The notes below the pieces were generated by a model that ran no database searches, had not been told where the DNA came from, and saw only the letters and a list, made by a program, of their open reading frames with translations. DNA of 64,000 bases from Desulfocapsa sp. (lineage in GTDB: Bacteria; Desulfobacterota; Desulfobulbia; Desulfobulbales; Desulfocapsaceae), in contig JAQYVF010000003.1 in the NCBI GenBank assembly GCA_030145625.1, forward strand, positions 42,735 to 106,734, given 5' to 3'. The stretch's first letter is position 1. Each line of letters begins with the position of its first letter. Shown piece by piece: positions 1-7,612 of this stretch. The position numbers and the translations under genes were made by a program.

Positions 1-826
1 TCAAAAAGAGCATATGACGCTTTGCCCGAGGTGCTCCACTACTTGTAATGGTTACCACGGGTTTTCCTATGAGCATTTGTCCAAGCTCTTGTGGATTGCC
101 GATGGTTGCAGAAAGAAGAATAAATGTCGGCCTGGCACCATAGTGATCGAGTAGACGCTGCAGCCGGCGCAGCACCCAAGCCATATGTGAGCCAAACACA
201 CCACGATAGGTATGAACTTCGTCAATCACTATATAGCGAAGATGTTTAAAAAAATGGACCCAGTTAGCATGATAAGGAAGCAGAGAAAGGTGAAGCATAT
301 CCGGATTGGTGATCAGGATATGGGGTGGATGGGTACGGATTTTCTTTCTATGCCAGGCAGAGGTATCACCATCGTAGAGTGCAGCCAAAGGAGCATGGGA
401 CAACATTTCTTCCATACCCAGAAGATTTTCAAACCGGCGAAGCACACGAAACTGATCCTGAGCCAGGGCCTTTAAAGGAAAAAGATACAGCCCTCTGGCC
501 TCATTGTCAGCCAGGATGGTCTCAAGCATCGGCAAATTATAGATCATGCTTTTTCCGGATGCTGTCGGAGTTGCCGTGAGAATATCTTTACCTTCCCGTA
601 GCAATTTCAGAGCTCTTGCCTGATGTTCATAGAGATCGGATATTCCGAAATGATGCAGACAGGTGATGAGCTTTGGAGAAAGATCCGGTGATGATGACCA
701 CTGGGGATTTTCTTCAGGAAAAGATTTGTGACAAACGACCTGCGGCCCATATTTGCGAGATCCTTTCAGTGCCTGCAAATATTCAGCGACAGTGTCTTGC
801 TGCGTGAAAGATGATGAACTTGGCAT
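1..826 (-). CDS. DEAD/DEAH-box helicase, YprA/MrfA-like (3' end outside window)
   Basis: An open frame of 275 codons starts at the ATG at 826 and leaves the window at base 1. It reads as the first RecA-like domain of a superfamily 2 helicase. The sequence shows a Q-motif-like YEHQ at residues 66-69, Walker A TPTASGKS at 86-93, motif Ia with LFPLKALAQDQ near 115-125, DEVH at 202-205 and SAT at 239-241. The spacing and the TPTASGKS/LFPLKAL wording match the YprA/MrfA (Hrq1-like) DNA-repair helicases, whose C-terminal DUF1998 zinc domain would lie outside the window. The gene is divergent from the 43-codon ORF at 877. The helicase call is secure; the subfamily is inferred from half a protein. 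Confidence 0.9.
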   Translation of the reverse strand, partial: MPSSSSFTQQDTVAEYLQALKGSRKYGPQVVCHKSFPEENPQWSSSPDLSPKLITCLHHFGISDLYEHQARALKLLREGKDILTATPTASGKSMIYNLPMLETILADNEARGLYLFPLKALAQDQFRVLRRFENLLGMEEMLSHAPLAALYDGDTSAWHRKKIRTHPPHILITNPDMLHLSLLPYHANWVHFFKHLRYIVIDEVHTYRGVFGSHMAWVLRRLQRLLDHYGARPTFILLSATIGNPQELGQMLIGKPVVTITSSGAPRAKRHMLFL

Positions 827-876
827 TTTTTTGATAGCCCACCTATACTATTATCCTTGATAAAAATGAGGACGAC

Positions 877-1008
877 ATGAAATTTCAAGTGGCGCCGGAA
901 CGTGTGAACAAAGAATTTAATGGGATGGCTTGCCTAAACCGAGTAAAGTGTATACTTTGCCAGCACAGAAAATATACAGAAAATTTAACATATCCCAACA
1001 GACAATGA
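877..1008 (+). CDS. 43-aa upstream ORF coupled to pheA-tyrA
   Basis: The ATG at 877 is preceded by a good Shine-Dalgarno (GAGGA, 5 bases upstream). The frame runs 43 codons and stops at TGA 1006-1008, which overlaps the ATG (1005-1007) of the PheA-TyrA fusion in an ATGA arrangement. The downstream gene has no ribosome-binding site of its own, so this ORF probably delivers ribosomes to it. The peptide is basic and has three Cys (CLNRVKCILC) plus two Phe and two Tyr. It lacks the run of Phe codons expected of a classical attenuation leader. I do not recognise the product. It is either a real small protein or a translational-coupling leader. Confidence 0.55.
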   Translation: MKFQVAPERVNKEFNGMACLNRVKCILCQHRKYTENLTYPNRQ

Positions 1009-2690
1009 TCAGCATAGCAACACTTGGCCCACAGGGTTCTGATGGATACAGGGCAGCACTCCAATATGCACCGAATGCCGACATCCATCTTTATAACCGC
1101 ATCCCAGACATAATCAATGCCTTTCTCAAAGAAGACGTAGATTGCGCATTGGTACCCATTTACAACACCCGCGAAGGTGAGATCAAAGAGTATTTTCGCC
1201 TCATGGAGCTACTCCGCCAGGGCTATTGGATAGACAATCTAGTACTCCCCATTCACCTCTCTTTTGGCTGCTTGAAACAAGGGAAACTACCGGTTACCCC
1301 TAAAGTCATCATAGGCCGTGGTTCTGTATTCAAACAGTGTGAAGACTATATCAGTGAATATTACCCCGATTCCACACTCATGACCGTTCCCGATATCGGG
1401 ACAGCCATGCAGGAGATCAAAAAAGAAAAACGACTTGATTACGGTATAGTTGATTCCGAAGAACTGCTCCTGGAATATGGCTTTGAAATCAAAGATCGAG
1501 AAATCGCAGCACACAACAGAACCCGTTTTGCCATCCTTGGGGCAACTCTCAGTAGTGAATCCGGTTACGATGCCACAGCTGTTATTACCAAGCCTTTGAA
1601 AGATCGGGTTGGTATGCTGGTGGACATTTTAGGCGAATTTACCAAAAGAGGAATCAATATCCTGGACCTTCGTTCTGAAAATGATATCAAATCACAAAAA
1701 CTTCAGATCTACCTTGAGGTTGAAGGACACATAGGTAACGACTTGCTTCGGGAAGCCCTGAAGTGCATTGAAAAAGAAGTAATACATGAAGATGACTGTC
1801 TGCGTCTTCTTGGATCTTTTCCCCGTGTTGACATGCGTGTCAAGAAGATACGCTCCTTTGGCTTTATCGGTTCAGGAGATATGAGTGTCTGGTTTGCCGA
1901 ACGGTTGGAAAACGAAGGATACCAAACCATGATGACCGGCAGATCATCAACGCTTCGACCAGAAGCGATGATTCCTCAAGTAGATGTGGTAATGATCTGC
2001 GTGCCCATCTCCGTCACCGCGGATACCATCCGTCAATACGGACCATTGCTTCAAGACGGTCAGGCGCTTATTCTCCTGGCCGGTGAATCGGAACAGACCT
2101 TAAAAGCTGCAACAAACGTGACAAGTCAGGGAGTTGAACTGATGTTGGTTCATAATCTCTGGGGTCCGCAGGCCCTGAGCATGAAAGACAAGAATACCAC
2201 TGTGGTGCGCACGCCGCGCAGCGGAAGCTTCTGTTCTGAAGTTGAAGCCTTTCTCTATAAACATGGCGCAGATATCTCCCATGACAGTCCGACTCAGCAC
2301 GATCTGCTTATGGGTGTGGGCCAAAAACTGCCGACGACCATCTCTGTGGCCTTAGCCAAGACCCTGCAACAGCATGCAATCGATTGTGATGATATCGGCA
2401 CCCACTCCACCCTCACGTCCCTTTATGGGATCATTGCCATGGCAAGGATCCATAACCAGAACCCTCGCACCTATGCCGAAATCATGGCCACCGGCGGTGA
2501 CGGTCAGAAAATAGTACGCAGTTTTGCTGAAAACCTTCTCAACGTTATAGAATTAGCCGAATCACAGAAGATCCCTGAGCTTTGTGATCTCATGGAAAAT
2601 AATCGTTCTTCTCTTACCGAGGACTTCTTGAATGTTCGCATGAAACAGTCCAGGGCAGTGGATGCGGTGCTGAGTAAGTCACTCAAATAA
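1005..2690 (+). CDS. Bifunctional prephenate dehydratase / prephenate dehydrogenase (PheA-TyrA fusion)
   Basis: A 561-aa cytoplasmic enzyme that would make both phenylpyruvate and 4-hydroxyphenylpyruvate from prephenate for Phe and Tyr synthesis. Residues 1-180 form a prephenate dehydratase domain, opening with MISIATLGPQGS and carrying the catalytic TRF triplet at 173-175. An ACT domain follows (about 185-260). Its usual ESRP Phe-binding motif is replaced by RSEN, so feedback control may differ. From about 275 onward is a TyrA-type domain with a Rossmann loop (FGFIGSGDM) and HNLWGP in place of the usual HPMFGP, keeping the catalytic His. An in-frame TTG at 930 would add 25 residues. I chose ATG 1005 because it sits exactly at the family N-terminus and overlaps the upstream stop. 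No chorismate mutase domain is visible. Confidence 0.88.
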   Translation: MISIATLGPQGSDGYRAALQYAPNADIHLYNRIPDIINAFLKEDVDCALVPIYNTREGEIKEYFRLMELLRQGYWIDNLVLPIHLSFGCLKQGKLPVTPKVIIGRGSVFKQCEDYISEYYPDSTLMTVPDIGTAMQEIKKEKRLDYGIVDSEELLLEYGFEIKDREIAAHNRTRFAILGATLSSESGYDATAVITKPLKDRVGMLVDILGEFTKRGINILDLRSENDIKSQKLQIYLEVEGHIGNDLLREALKCIEKEVIHEDDCLRLLGSFPRVDMRVKKIRSFGFIGSGDMSVWFAERLENEGYQTMMTGRSSTLRPEAMIPQVDVVMICVPISVTADTIRQYGPLLQDGQALILLAGESEQTLKAATNVTSQGVELMLVHNLWGPQALSMKDKNTTVVRTPRSGSFCSEVEAFLYKHGADISHDSPTQHDLLMGVGQKLPTTISVALAKTLQQHAIDCDDIGTHSTLTSLYGIIAMARIHNQNPRTYAEIMATGGDGQKIVRSFAENLLNVIELAESQKIPELCDLMENNRSSLTEDFLNVRMKQSRAVDAVLSKSLK

Positions 2691-2702
2691 TCCCATATCA
2701 TT

Positions 2703-2837
2703 ATGGAACAGAAAAAAAATCAAGAGCAGAAAGCTAAAAACAAAAAAGGCCTGCCCAACAATACCTTAGTTGCCATTATAATAGCATGCTGGCTGGTTTT
2801 TTATGTCGTTATCAGCATCTCCGGAGGAACAGGGTGA
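2703..2837 (+). CDS. Small single-span membrane protein (44 aa)
   Basis: The frame starts 12 bases after the pheA-tyrA stop and encodes 44 residues: a Lys/Gln/Asn-rich N-terminal third followed by one hydrophobic helix (about residues 22-40, NTLVAIIIACWLVFYVVIS) and a short Gly-rich tail. The basic N-terminus predicts an inside orientation. No Shine-Dalgarno is obvious, so translation may be coupled to the gene before it. Function is unknown. The clear split between a charged and a hydrophobic segment argues that it is a real gene rather than a chance frame. Confidence 0.5.
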   Translation: MEQKKNQEQKAKNKKGLPNNTLVAIIIACWLVFYVVISISGGTG

Positions 2838-2980
2838 GGCCCCTCATTCCTTCCGTCGGAAGGAGCCCAATGTGATCTGCCAGAAAACTTTCAAACAGGC
2901 TCACGATCTGTTTCCAAATAAAATTTAATAAGAATTGCTGCCATGGTTCTGATCCTGCAGCTCAACAAAGGAGTGTTACA

Positions 2981-3631
2981 ATGAATATTCAAGACCTCAG
3001 TGTTCTGGATGAAGAACATATCTGCCCTTCCTGTAAAAACAAAATGTCCTGCTGTGAAGTACCGCCCGTCCATGTTGGTGATGGGCTCGGCTGGGGCTCC
3101 GAAGTTCTTTTCATCTGTCTCAATGATGACTGCCCGACCTTTTCCAAGGGATGGGATAAAGTTGATGTCAATTACGGCCACAAAGCCTCCTTTAGAAACA
3201 TGCAACTTCCTGGTAGTACTGAACAAAATGTAATGATGGTCGGCAGCAAGATTGCCTTTACAGGGAGCATCGTAGACCCCGAAGAGATGCGTGAACAAAA
3301 CGAACGCTATACAAATGAGAAAAAGGCCCTGGTAGCCCTTGAAACCTGCCTTCAAGACAAGGATATCACTCCTGTCATGACCCTTGTTCTCGACGAAGCG
3401 GCTGACAACATCGGCCGATTAAAAGCGATTGATCTACTTCAAGAGTTCAATGATCTGTCTTGTGTCGACGCCATCAGAAACCATAGCTTCAAAAAGACGG
3501 ACCTTGAACAAAAATGCAATCTGGTTATTTCACAGATGCTGAAGAACCATTTCAAGAAGGAATGTCCCTATTGTGCCGAGATTATCAAGGCCCAGGCGAA
3601 CAAATGTATGCATTGTAATGCAGATCTTTAA
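2981..3631 (+). CDS. Zinc-ribbon protein of unknown function (216 aa)
   Basis: The start at 2981 follows AGGAG at good spacing. The N-terminus has a CPSC...CC cluster (residues 15-26) with another Cys pair near 46-51, and the C-terminus ends in a typical short zinc ribbon (CPYCAEIIKAQANKCMHC). The middle region (about 110-190) is helical and may be a HEAT-like segment. The two Cys clusters point to zinc binding at both ends. There is no signal peptide or membrane segment, so it should be cytoplasmic. I do not recognise a characterised homologue. The tRNA-His gene follows about 60 bases later. Confidence 0.7.
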   Translation: MNIQDLSVLDEEHICPSCKNKMSCCEVPPVHVGDGLGWGSEVLFICLNDDCPTFSKGWDKVDVNYGHKASFRNMQLPGSTEQNVMMVGSKIAFTGSIVDPEEMREQNERYTNEKKALVALETCLQDKDITPVMTLVLDEAADNIGRLKAIDLLQEFNDLSCVDAIRNHSFKKTDLEQKCNLVISQMLKNHFKKECPYCAEIIKAQANKCMHCNADL

Positions 3632-3691
3632 AAACTTTATTCTTGCCAAATAAGATGGTAACGGGTATACAGACAGCGCAAATTCATCTGC

Positions 3692-3769
3692 GGTGGGTGT
3701 AGCTCAGCTGGTGGTAGCACCTGGTTGTGGCCCAGGAGGTCGTGGGTTCAAGTCCCATCACTCACCCCA
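3692..3769 (+). tRNA. tRNA-His (anticodon GTG)
   Basis: A full cloverleaf can be folded. The acceptor is GTGGGTG (3693-3699) with CACTCAC (3759-3765). The D arm holds AGCTCAGCTGGTGGT. The anticodon stem is CCTGG/CCAGG around loop TTGTGGC, with anticodon GTG at 3727-3729, and the T arm carries GTTCAAGT. The extra G at 3692 can pair with discriminator C73 (3766), the hallmark of tRNA-His. The 3' CCA (3767-3769) is encoded in the DNA. Confidence 0.96.
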
Positions 3770-3773
3770 AATC

Positions 3774-3815
3774 AAAAAGAGTTTCAGGCCACAAGGTTTG
3801 AAACTCTTTTTTTTT
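3774..3815 (+). terminator. Rho-independent terminator after tRNA-His
   Basis: A 13-bp stem, AAAAAGAGTTTCA (3774-3786) with TGAAACTCTTTTT (3799-3811), closes a 12-base loop and runs into an uninterrupted T tract. It lies 5 bases after the tRNA CCA end and would end the tRNA transcript. Confidence 0.88.
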
Positions 3816-3832
3816 ATTACAACCTCTCTCCT

Positions 3833-4456
3833 ATGCGATACATATATATTTTCTCTTCCCTTCTTATTATCGGTATCTTTCTCACCTCCTGCTCTGCAAA
3901 CAGATTGCTCTTTAGCTGGACAGATGAAACCCTTAACCAATATCGCCTGGAAAAGGTTCTGGTAGTTGGGGTTGCAAAGGATGAGACCAAACGTCGGATT
4001 TACGAAGACACCTTTGTCTCAAGTTTGGCTGAAATTGATATCCCGGCAGTTCCCAGTTATGCTGTCTGTAAACAGGCGATTGAACCAAGCGCTGAAAGCC
4101 TAAGAGAAGTAGTCGGAAAAACCGGAACAAGTGCAGTTCTCATCACCCATCTTGTCGGGATAAATGAAGAAGACTACTACCACCCTCCTCAACGCATTAA
4201 CTCCGTTGACACCCATTTTTCCCATGGTCTCTACGGATATTACCCCGCCATTTACCACTCGGTCTACATGCCCGGAAATTATTCCGGCAACACCAAAGTA
4301 ATTCTTGAAACAAATCTTTATGATGTGCAGACAGAAAAGCTGATCTGGTCAGCCCGTTCTCAATCCATAGATCCGGTGATGACAAGAAAATATTATCAGG
4401 AATTGATCAATCTCTTCCTGGATGACCTTGAAAGACAAAAAATTATTTTACCCTGA
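3833..4456 (+). CDS. Outer-membrane-type lipoprotein of unknown function (207 aa)
   Basis: The ATG at 3833 opens a lipoprotein signal peptide with lipobox LTSC (Cys20). The frame extends upstream through the tRNA gene, but those codons cannot be real. The mature part has a beta-alpha pattern (KVLVVGVAKDETKRRIYEDT; then SAVLITHLVG; ending with KLIWSARSQS), like small DUF4136-type or GNA1162-type lipoproteins that contain a TRAP/ABC-like fold. There is a Tyr-rich stretch, HGLYGYYPAIYHSVY, in the middle. It is probably anchored in the periplasm-facing leaflet. No function can be assigned from context. Confidence 0.75.
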   Translation: MRYIYIFSSLLIIGIFLTSCSANRLLFSWTDETLNQYRLEKVLVVGVAKDETKRRIYEDTFVSSLAEIDIPAVPSYAVCKQAIEPSAESLREVVGKTGTSAVLITHLVGINEEDYYHPPQRINSVDTHFSHGLYGYYPAIYHSVYMPGNYSGNTKVILETNLYDVQTEKLIWSARSQSIDPVMTRKYYQELINLFLDDLERQKIILP

Positions 4457-4526
4457 TGAACTTTATTTTTCACCTTCATTGGATGAGCAGATAGTTTAAC
4501 AACATAATCGAATCAAGAGTGCAGCC

Positions 4527-4727
4527 GTGACTTTTCACTGTAAGAATTACGATATTGTCAATGACAAATGCAAACGACTGCATGGGGAATGCGTGCCGGG
4601 AAGGCGAGGCTGTGTAGTGGAAGGCCGCGTGGCACTCAGTGAGGAATTAGAAGAAAAAATAAAAGCCCTGAACGAAAGTGTTTCTCAAGAACTGCTCGAT
4701 TTGCTCGATACCTTAAAAAAACCTTAG
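4527..4727 (+). CDS. Small Cys-rich conserved protein (66 aa)
   Basis: A GTG start at 4527 has a weak upstream purine stretch (AAGAG). The first 35 residues carry four Cys in the pattern C-x9-C-x6-C-x6-C, with the phrase CVPGRRGC, and a charged helical tail follows (SEELEEKIKALNES). This layout recurs, from memory, in small uncharacterised proteins of sulfate-reducing deltaproteobacteria, where the Cys residues probably bind zinc or an iron-sulfur cluster. It has no signal peptide. It converges with the thioredoxin-reductase-like gene, sharing the long hairpin at 4746. Confidence 0.68.
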   Translation: MTFHCKNYDIVNDKCKRLHGECVPGRRGCVVEGRVALSEELEEKIKALNESVSQELLDLLDTLKKP

Positions 4728-4745
4728 TAAATAAAAAATGTTTTA

Positions 4746-4785
4746 GAGCAGGAGGTTTTCTGGCAAACCAGAAAACCTCCTGCTC
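4746..4785. terminator. Bidirectional hairpin between convergent genes
   Basis: A perfect 18-bp inverted repeat (4746-4763 with 4768-4785) closes a CAAA tetraloop and lies between two convergent genes. It has no strong T run on the plus side and only a mixed A/T tract (TAAAACATTTTTT) on the minus side. It most likely serves both transcripts as a terminator or 3' stabilising structure. Confidence 0.75.
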
Positions 4786-4799
4786 AATTACAAGTGATC

Positions 4800-5723
4800 T
4801 TAGGCTGCATCCTCTTGTCGTTTCTGTTTTTTGGCAAAATTGGCAGCTTCCATGCCTGCTATACACCCTTCTCCCACAGCTTTGGCCATCTGATACGGAT
4901 GCCCGGCAATATCCCCTGCCGCATAGACCCCTGCCACATTCGTCTCTGTTTTTTTATTGATTTCTATATGACTCATGGTATCGATGTCCAGCTGTATACC
5001 AATCTCCAGAGCCAACTCCATTGCCCCTTTAGCACCAAGCTCAATAAAGACTCCATCCAGACTTAACTCCTTACCATTTTCCAGCAGCAGCGTCTGCACT
5101 GCATCATCTCCCTGTATTTCGCTGACCCAGGTACCGCTAACGCTCTCAACTGAGGATTCTTCAAGTTTGTTTAACAGGCCTGAAGAAGCAACAAGTTCAC
5201 GGCTTATCAGGTAAACTTTTGAGGCATAGCCGGTAAGGGTCAGGGCGCCGTCGATGGCAGCACTTGCATTACCAACGACTGCCACAGTGGCATTTCTATA
5301 AAAATTGGCATCACAATCAACACAGTACGAAACCCCTCTGCCGAAAAGTTCTTTTTCTCCAGGGACTTTCAGTTTTTTTCGTGAGGTACCATTGGCAAAG
5401 ATGATGCTCCTGGTCAAAACAGTAGAGCCTCCCTCAAGATCAAGAGCAAACCCTCCTTCTTCATCCTGGTGGATCTTCAGTACATCATCATCCATCAACG
5501 CAGCGCCAAAATCCCTTACCTGGGAGATTCCGGCCTCCAGAAGCTCCTGGCCGGACGTAACGCCGGCAACACAGGCATAATTTTCCACATGCGCACTATA
5601 GAGGGCACTTCTTTCAATCCGTCCCAAAAGCAATACATCACATTTTTTACGAACAGCATGGATGGCAGCCTGGATTCCTCCGGGCCCCGCACCAATAATC
5701 ACAACATCTTTTTTTTCACTCAT
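4800..5723 (-). CDS. Thioredoxin-reductase-like flavoprotein
   Basis: The start at 5723 (MSEKKDVV) has GGAG at good spacing; the frame extends 11 codons further upstream without support. The protein has 307 residues. It carries an FAD-binding GAGPGGIQAA near the N-terminus, the redox pair CVDC (Cys134, Cys137), a second Rossmann site VVGNASAAIDGA, and the C-terminal FAD motif GVYAAGDIAG. It should reduce a thioredoxin-like partner in the cytoplasm. The second nucleotide site lacks the HRRDxxR signature of NADPH-dependent TrxB (it reads ISRELVASS), so the electron donor may not be NADPH. No thioredoxin gene is adjacent. The family call is solid; donor and partner are unknown. Confidence 0.85.
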   Translation of the reverse strand: MSEKKDVVIIGAGPGGIQAAIHAVRKKCDVLLLGRIERSALYSAHVENYACVAGVTSGQELLEAGISQVRDFGAALMDDDVLKIHQDEEGGFALDLEGGSTVLTRSIIFANGTSRKKLKVPGEKELFGRGVSYCVDCDANFYRNATVAVVGNASAAIDGALTLTGYASKVYLISRELVASSGLLNKLEESSVESVSGTWVSEIQGDDAVQTLLLENGKELSLDGVFIELGAKGAMELALEIGIQLDIDTMSHIEINKKTETNVAGVYAAGDIAGHPYQMAKAVGEGCIAGMEAANFAKKQKRQEDAA

Positions 5724-5947
5724 TCTCTTTCTCCATCCCCGGCAATTTCCCGACAAAAAGGCTACAATTCTAATAAAAGGCGCATTGCTCTTGAATTTTA
5801 CAAAAATTTATCATAAAGGTTATCCTTGGTTGTATACTCAGTCAAAGAATTTGTTTACGATGTTAAAGAGGTCTGAAAACAATTTTCCAGCCCTTTTCAG
5901 CAGAGAACCACTATAATCAGCCCCATTCATTTCGTCAATCTACTACC

Positions 5948-7186
5948 ATGGATATACAACAACACAGAATCGTCATTACCGGTGTTGGCCTTGCTGCGCC
6001 AAACGCCGACAATCTCACCGATTTTCGCAAGAAACTTTTAGCAGGTACCAGTGAAATAACTGAGATTGATCTACGCTACTTCGGTAAAGCTCCTGCCGGT
6101 ATCTGCAGTTTTCCCGAAACTAAATACAGAAAGAAAAAAGAAAACAAACGGGGAACCCGAGCCGGTTGTCTTGGCGTTTACTGTGCCAACGAAGCCCTGG
6201 CAGACGGAAATCTACCAATTGACCACTACTCCTCTTCCCGCATAGGGGTCTATGTTGGACTGACAGAACATGGTACTGTAGAAACGGAAAATGAGGTCTA
6301 CAACATCAGCCAGTACGACTATAACGTTGACTATTGGACCCATCATCACAACCCAAGGACCGTACTCAATAACCCGGCCGGTGAGATCACCATGAATCTT
6401 GGCATCACCGGACCTCACTATGCCATTGGTGCGGCCTGTGCTGCCGGCAATGCCTCTCTCATCCAGGGCGTGCAGATGCTGCGCCTGGGGGAAGTGGACA
6501 TGGCCCTTGCCGGAGGGATATCCGAATCAACCGGTTCATTTGGCATCTTTGCCAGTTTTCAGGCCCAGGGTGCTCTAGGTGCTGCGGAAGACCCCAGACA
6601 GGCTTGCAGACCCTTTGACCTTTCCCGTAACGGTATTGTTGTTTCGGAAGGTGCCTGTATTTATGTCCTTGAACGGTTGGATAACGCCCTGGCACGAGGA
6701 GCAAAAATTTATGCGGAAATCGTCGGCTATGCCATGAACTCAGATGCCCGTGACTATGTCCTACCCTATGATGTCCGTCAGGCAGAATGTATTGAACTGG
6801 CGCTTGAAAGAGCTGGACTTACCCCTGAGGATATCGATATTATCAATACCCATGCCACTGGTACAAAACAGGGTGATATTGAAGAATGTAAGGCCATCCG
6901 AAAAATCTTTGCCAATGCACCTGAGACCTATATTAACAATACAAAAAGTATTATCGGTCATGCCATGGGGGCAGCCGGTGTTCTTGAACTTGCAGGAAAC
7001 CTTCCTGCCTTTGAAGACAATCTTGTGCACCCGACCATCAACGTCAAAAATCTTGATCCTGAGTGCAGCCTGAACAATATGGTTATAGATCGTCCGGTTC
7101 AGCTTGATTCGGTGCAAACCATCCTCAACAACTCCTTTGGCATGGTAGGAATCAACTCTGTAGTCATTGTAAAAAAATACCAATAA
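5948..7186 (+). CDS. Beta-ketoacyl-ACP synthase (FabF/KAS II-like)
   Basis: A 412-aa condensing enzyme with the complete Cys-His-His triad: Cys164 in AACAAGN, His302 in NTHATGT and His338 in TKSIIGHAMGAAG. It would extend an acyl chain on the acyl carrier protein encoded 170 bases downstream. It opens a run of lipid-type genes (KS, ACP, two CrtI-like flavoproteins, FabG, FabZ) all on the plus strand and mostly abutting. The sequence is diverged from a housekeeping FabF (for example TEHGTVETENEVYN near residue 115), which suits a dedicated pathway. The 170-base gap before the ACP gene may hold a second promoter. No Shine-Dalgarno is obvious before the ATG. Confidence 0.9.
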   Translation: MDIQQHRIVITGVGLAAPNADNLTDFRKKLLAGTSEITEIDLRYFGKAPAGICSFPETKYRKKKENKRGTRAGCLGVYCANEALADGNLPIDHYSSSRIGVYVGLTEHGTVETENEVYNISQYDYNVDYWTHHHNPRTVLNNPAGEITMNLGITGPHYAIGAACAAGNASLIQGVQMLRLGEVDMALAGGISESTGSFGIFASFQAQGALGAAEDPRQACRPFDLSRNGIVVSEGACIYVLERLDNALARGAKIYAEIVGYAMNSDARDYVLPYDVRQAECIELALERAGLTPEDIDIINTHATGTKQGDIEECKAIRKIFANAPETYINNTKSIIGHAMGAAGVLELAGNLPAFEDNLVHPTINVKNLDPECSLNNMVIDRPVQLDSVQTILNNSFGMVGINSVVIVKKYQ

Positions 7187-7357
7187 ACAACCATTTGTAT
7201 ATAAACAAGATGTTTTTTAAAATAATTATAATAAAGTCATTCCAGGTATGGTATAAAGAGCAGTTTTCCTGACGCATCTGGACCTATTACTGTTTTATTT
7301 TATACTGATATAACATCTTCAATTGAAGATTCAGGCCACCCATGGCCGGAGAATGAT

Positions 7358-7609
7358 ATGACACGTGACGAAATAAAAGACCTTATTCTGGAAATCATAG
7401 AAGATATTGATGAAGACGCCGATTTTGATGCCCTTCAGGCAGACAAACCCTTACGCGATCAGCTCGATCTCGACTCAATGGATTTTCTGGATATCGTAAT
7501 GGAATTACGCAAACGCCATAAGCTCCAGATCCCTGAAGAGGATTACCCTCAGCTTGCCACCCTCGACTCCTGCGTGAACTACCTGGAGCCTCTTCTTACC
7601 GACGCGTAA
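7358..7609 (+). CDS. Acyl carrier protein
   Basis: An 83-aa acidic, helical protein with the phosphopantetheine attachment site DLDSMDF (Ser40). The length and the sequence after the Ser (DIVMELRKRH) fit a discrete ACP. It sits between the ketosynthase and the first CrtI-like gene, whose GTG begins 3 bases after this stop. It is likely the dedicated carrier for this cluster rather than the housekeeping AcpP, because it is not next to fabD/fabG/fabF of the core operon. Confidence 0.9.
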   Translation: MTRDEIKDLILEIIEDIDEDADFDALQADKPLRDQLDLDSMDFLDIVMELRKRHKLQIPEEDYPQLATLDSCVNYLEPLLTDA

Positions 7610-7612
7610 CAA

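Noticed and set aside
930..1004. TTG start giving a 586-residue PheA-TyrA protein
   Set aside because: The added 25 residues have no family match, there is no ribosome-binding site, and ATG 1005 sits at the family N-terminus in an ATGA overlap.
3725..3832. Upstream extension of the lipoprotein frame
   Set aside because: It would translate through the tRNA-His gene and its terminator, and it removes the signal peptide from the N-terminus.
5305..5816. Plus-strand frames opposite the thioredoxin-reductase-like gene
   Set aside because: They are low-complexity Ser/Pro-rich shadows of the minus-strand flavoprotein.
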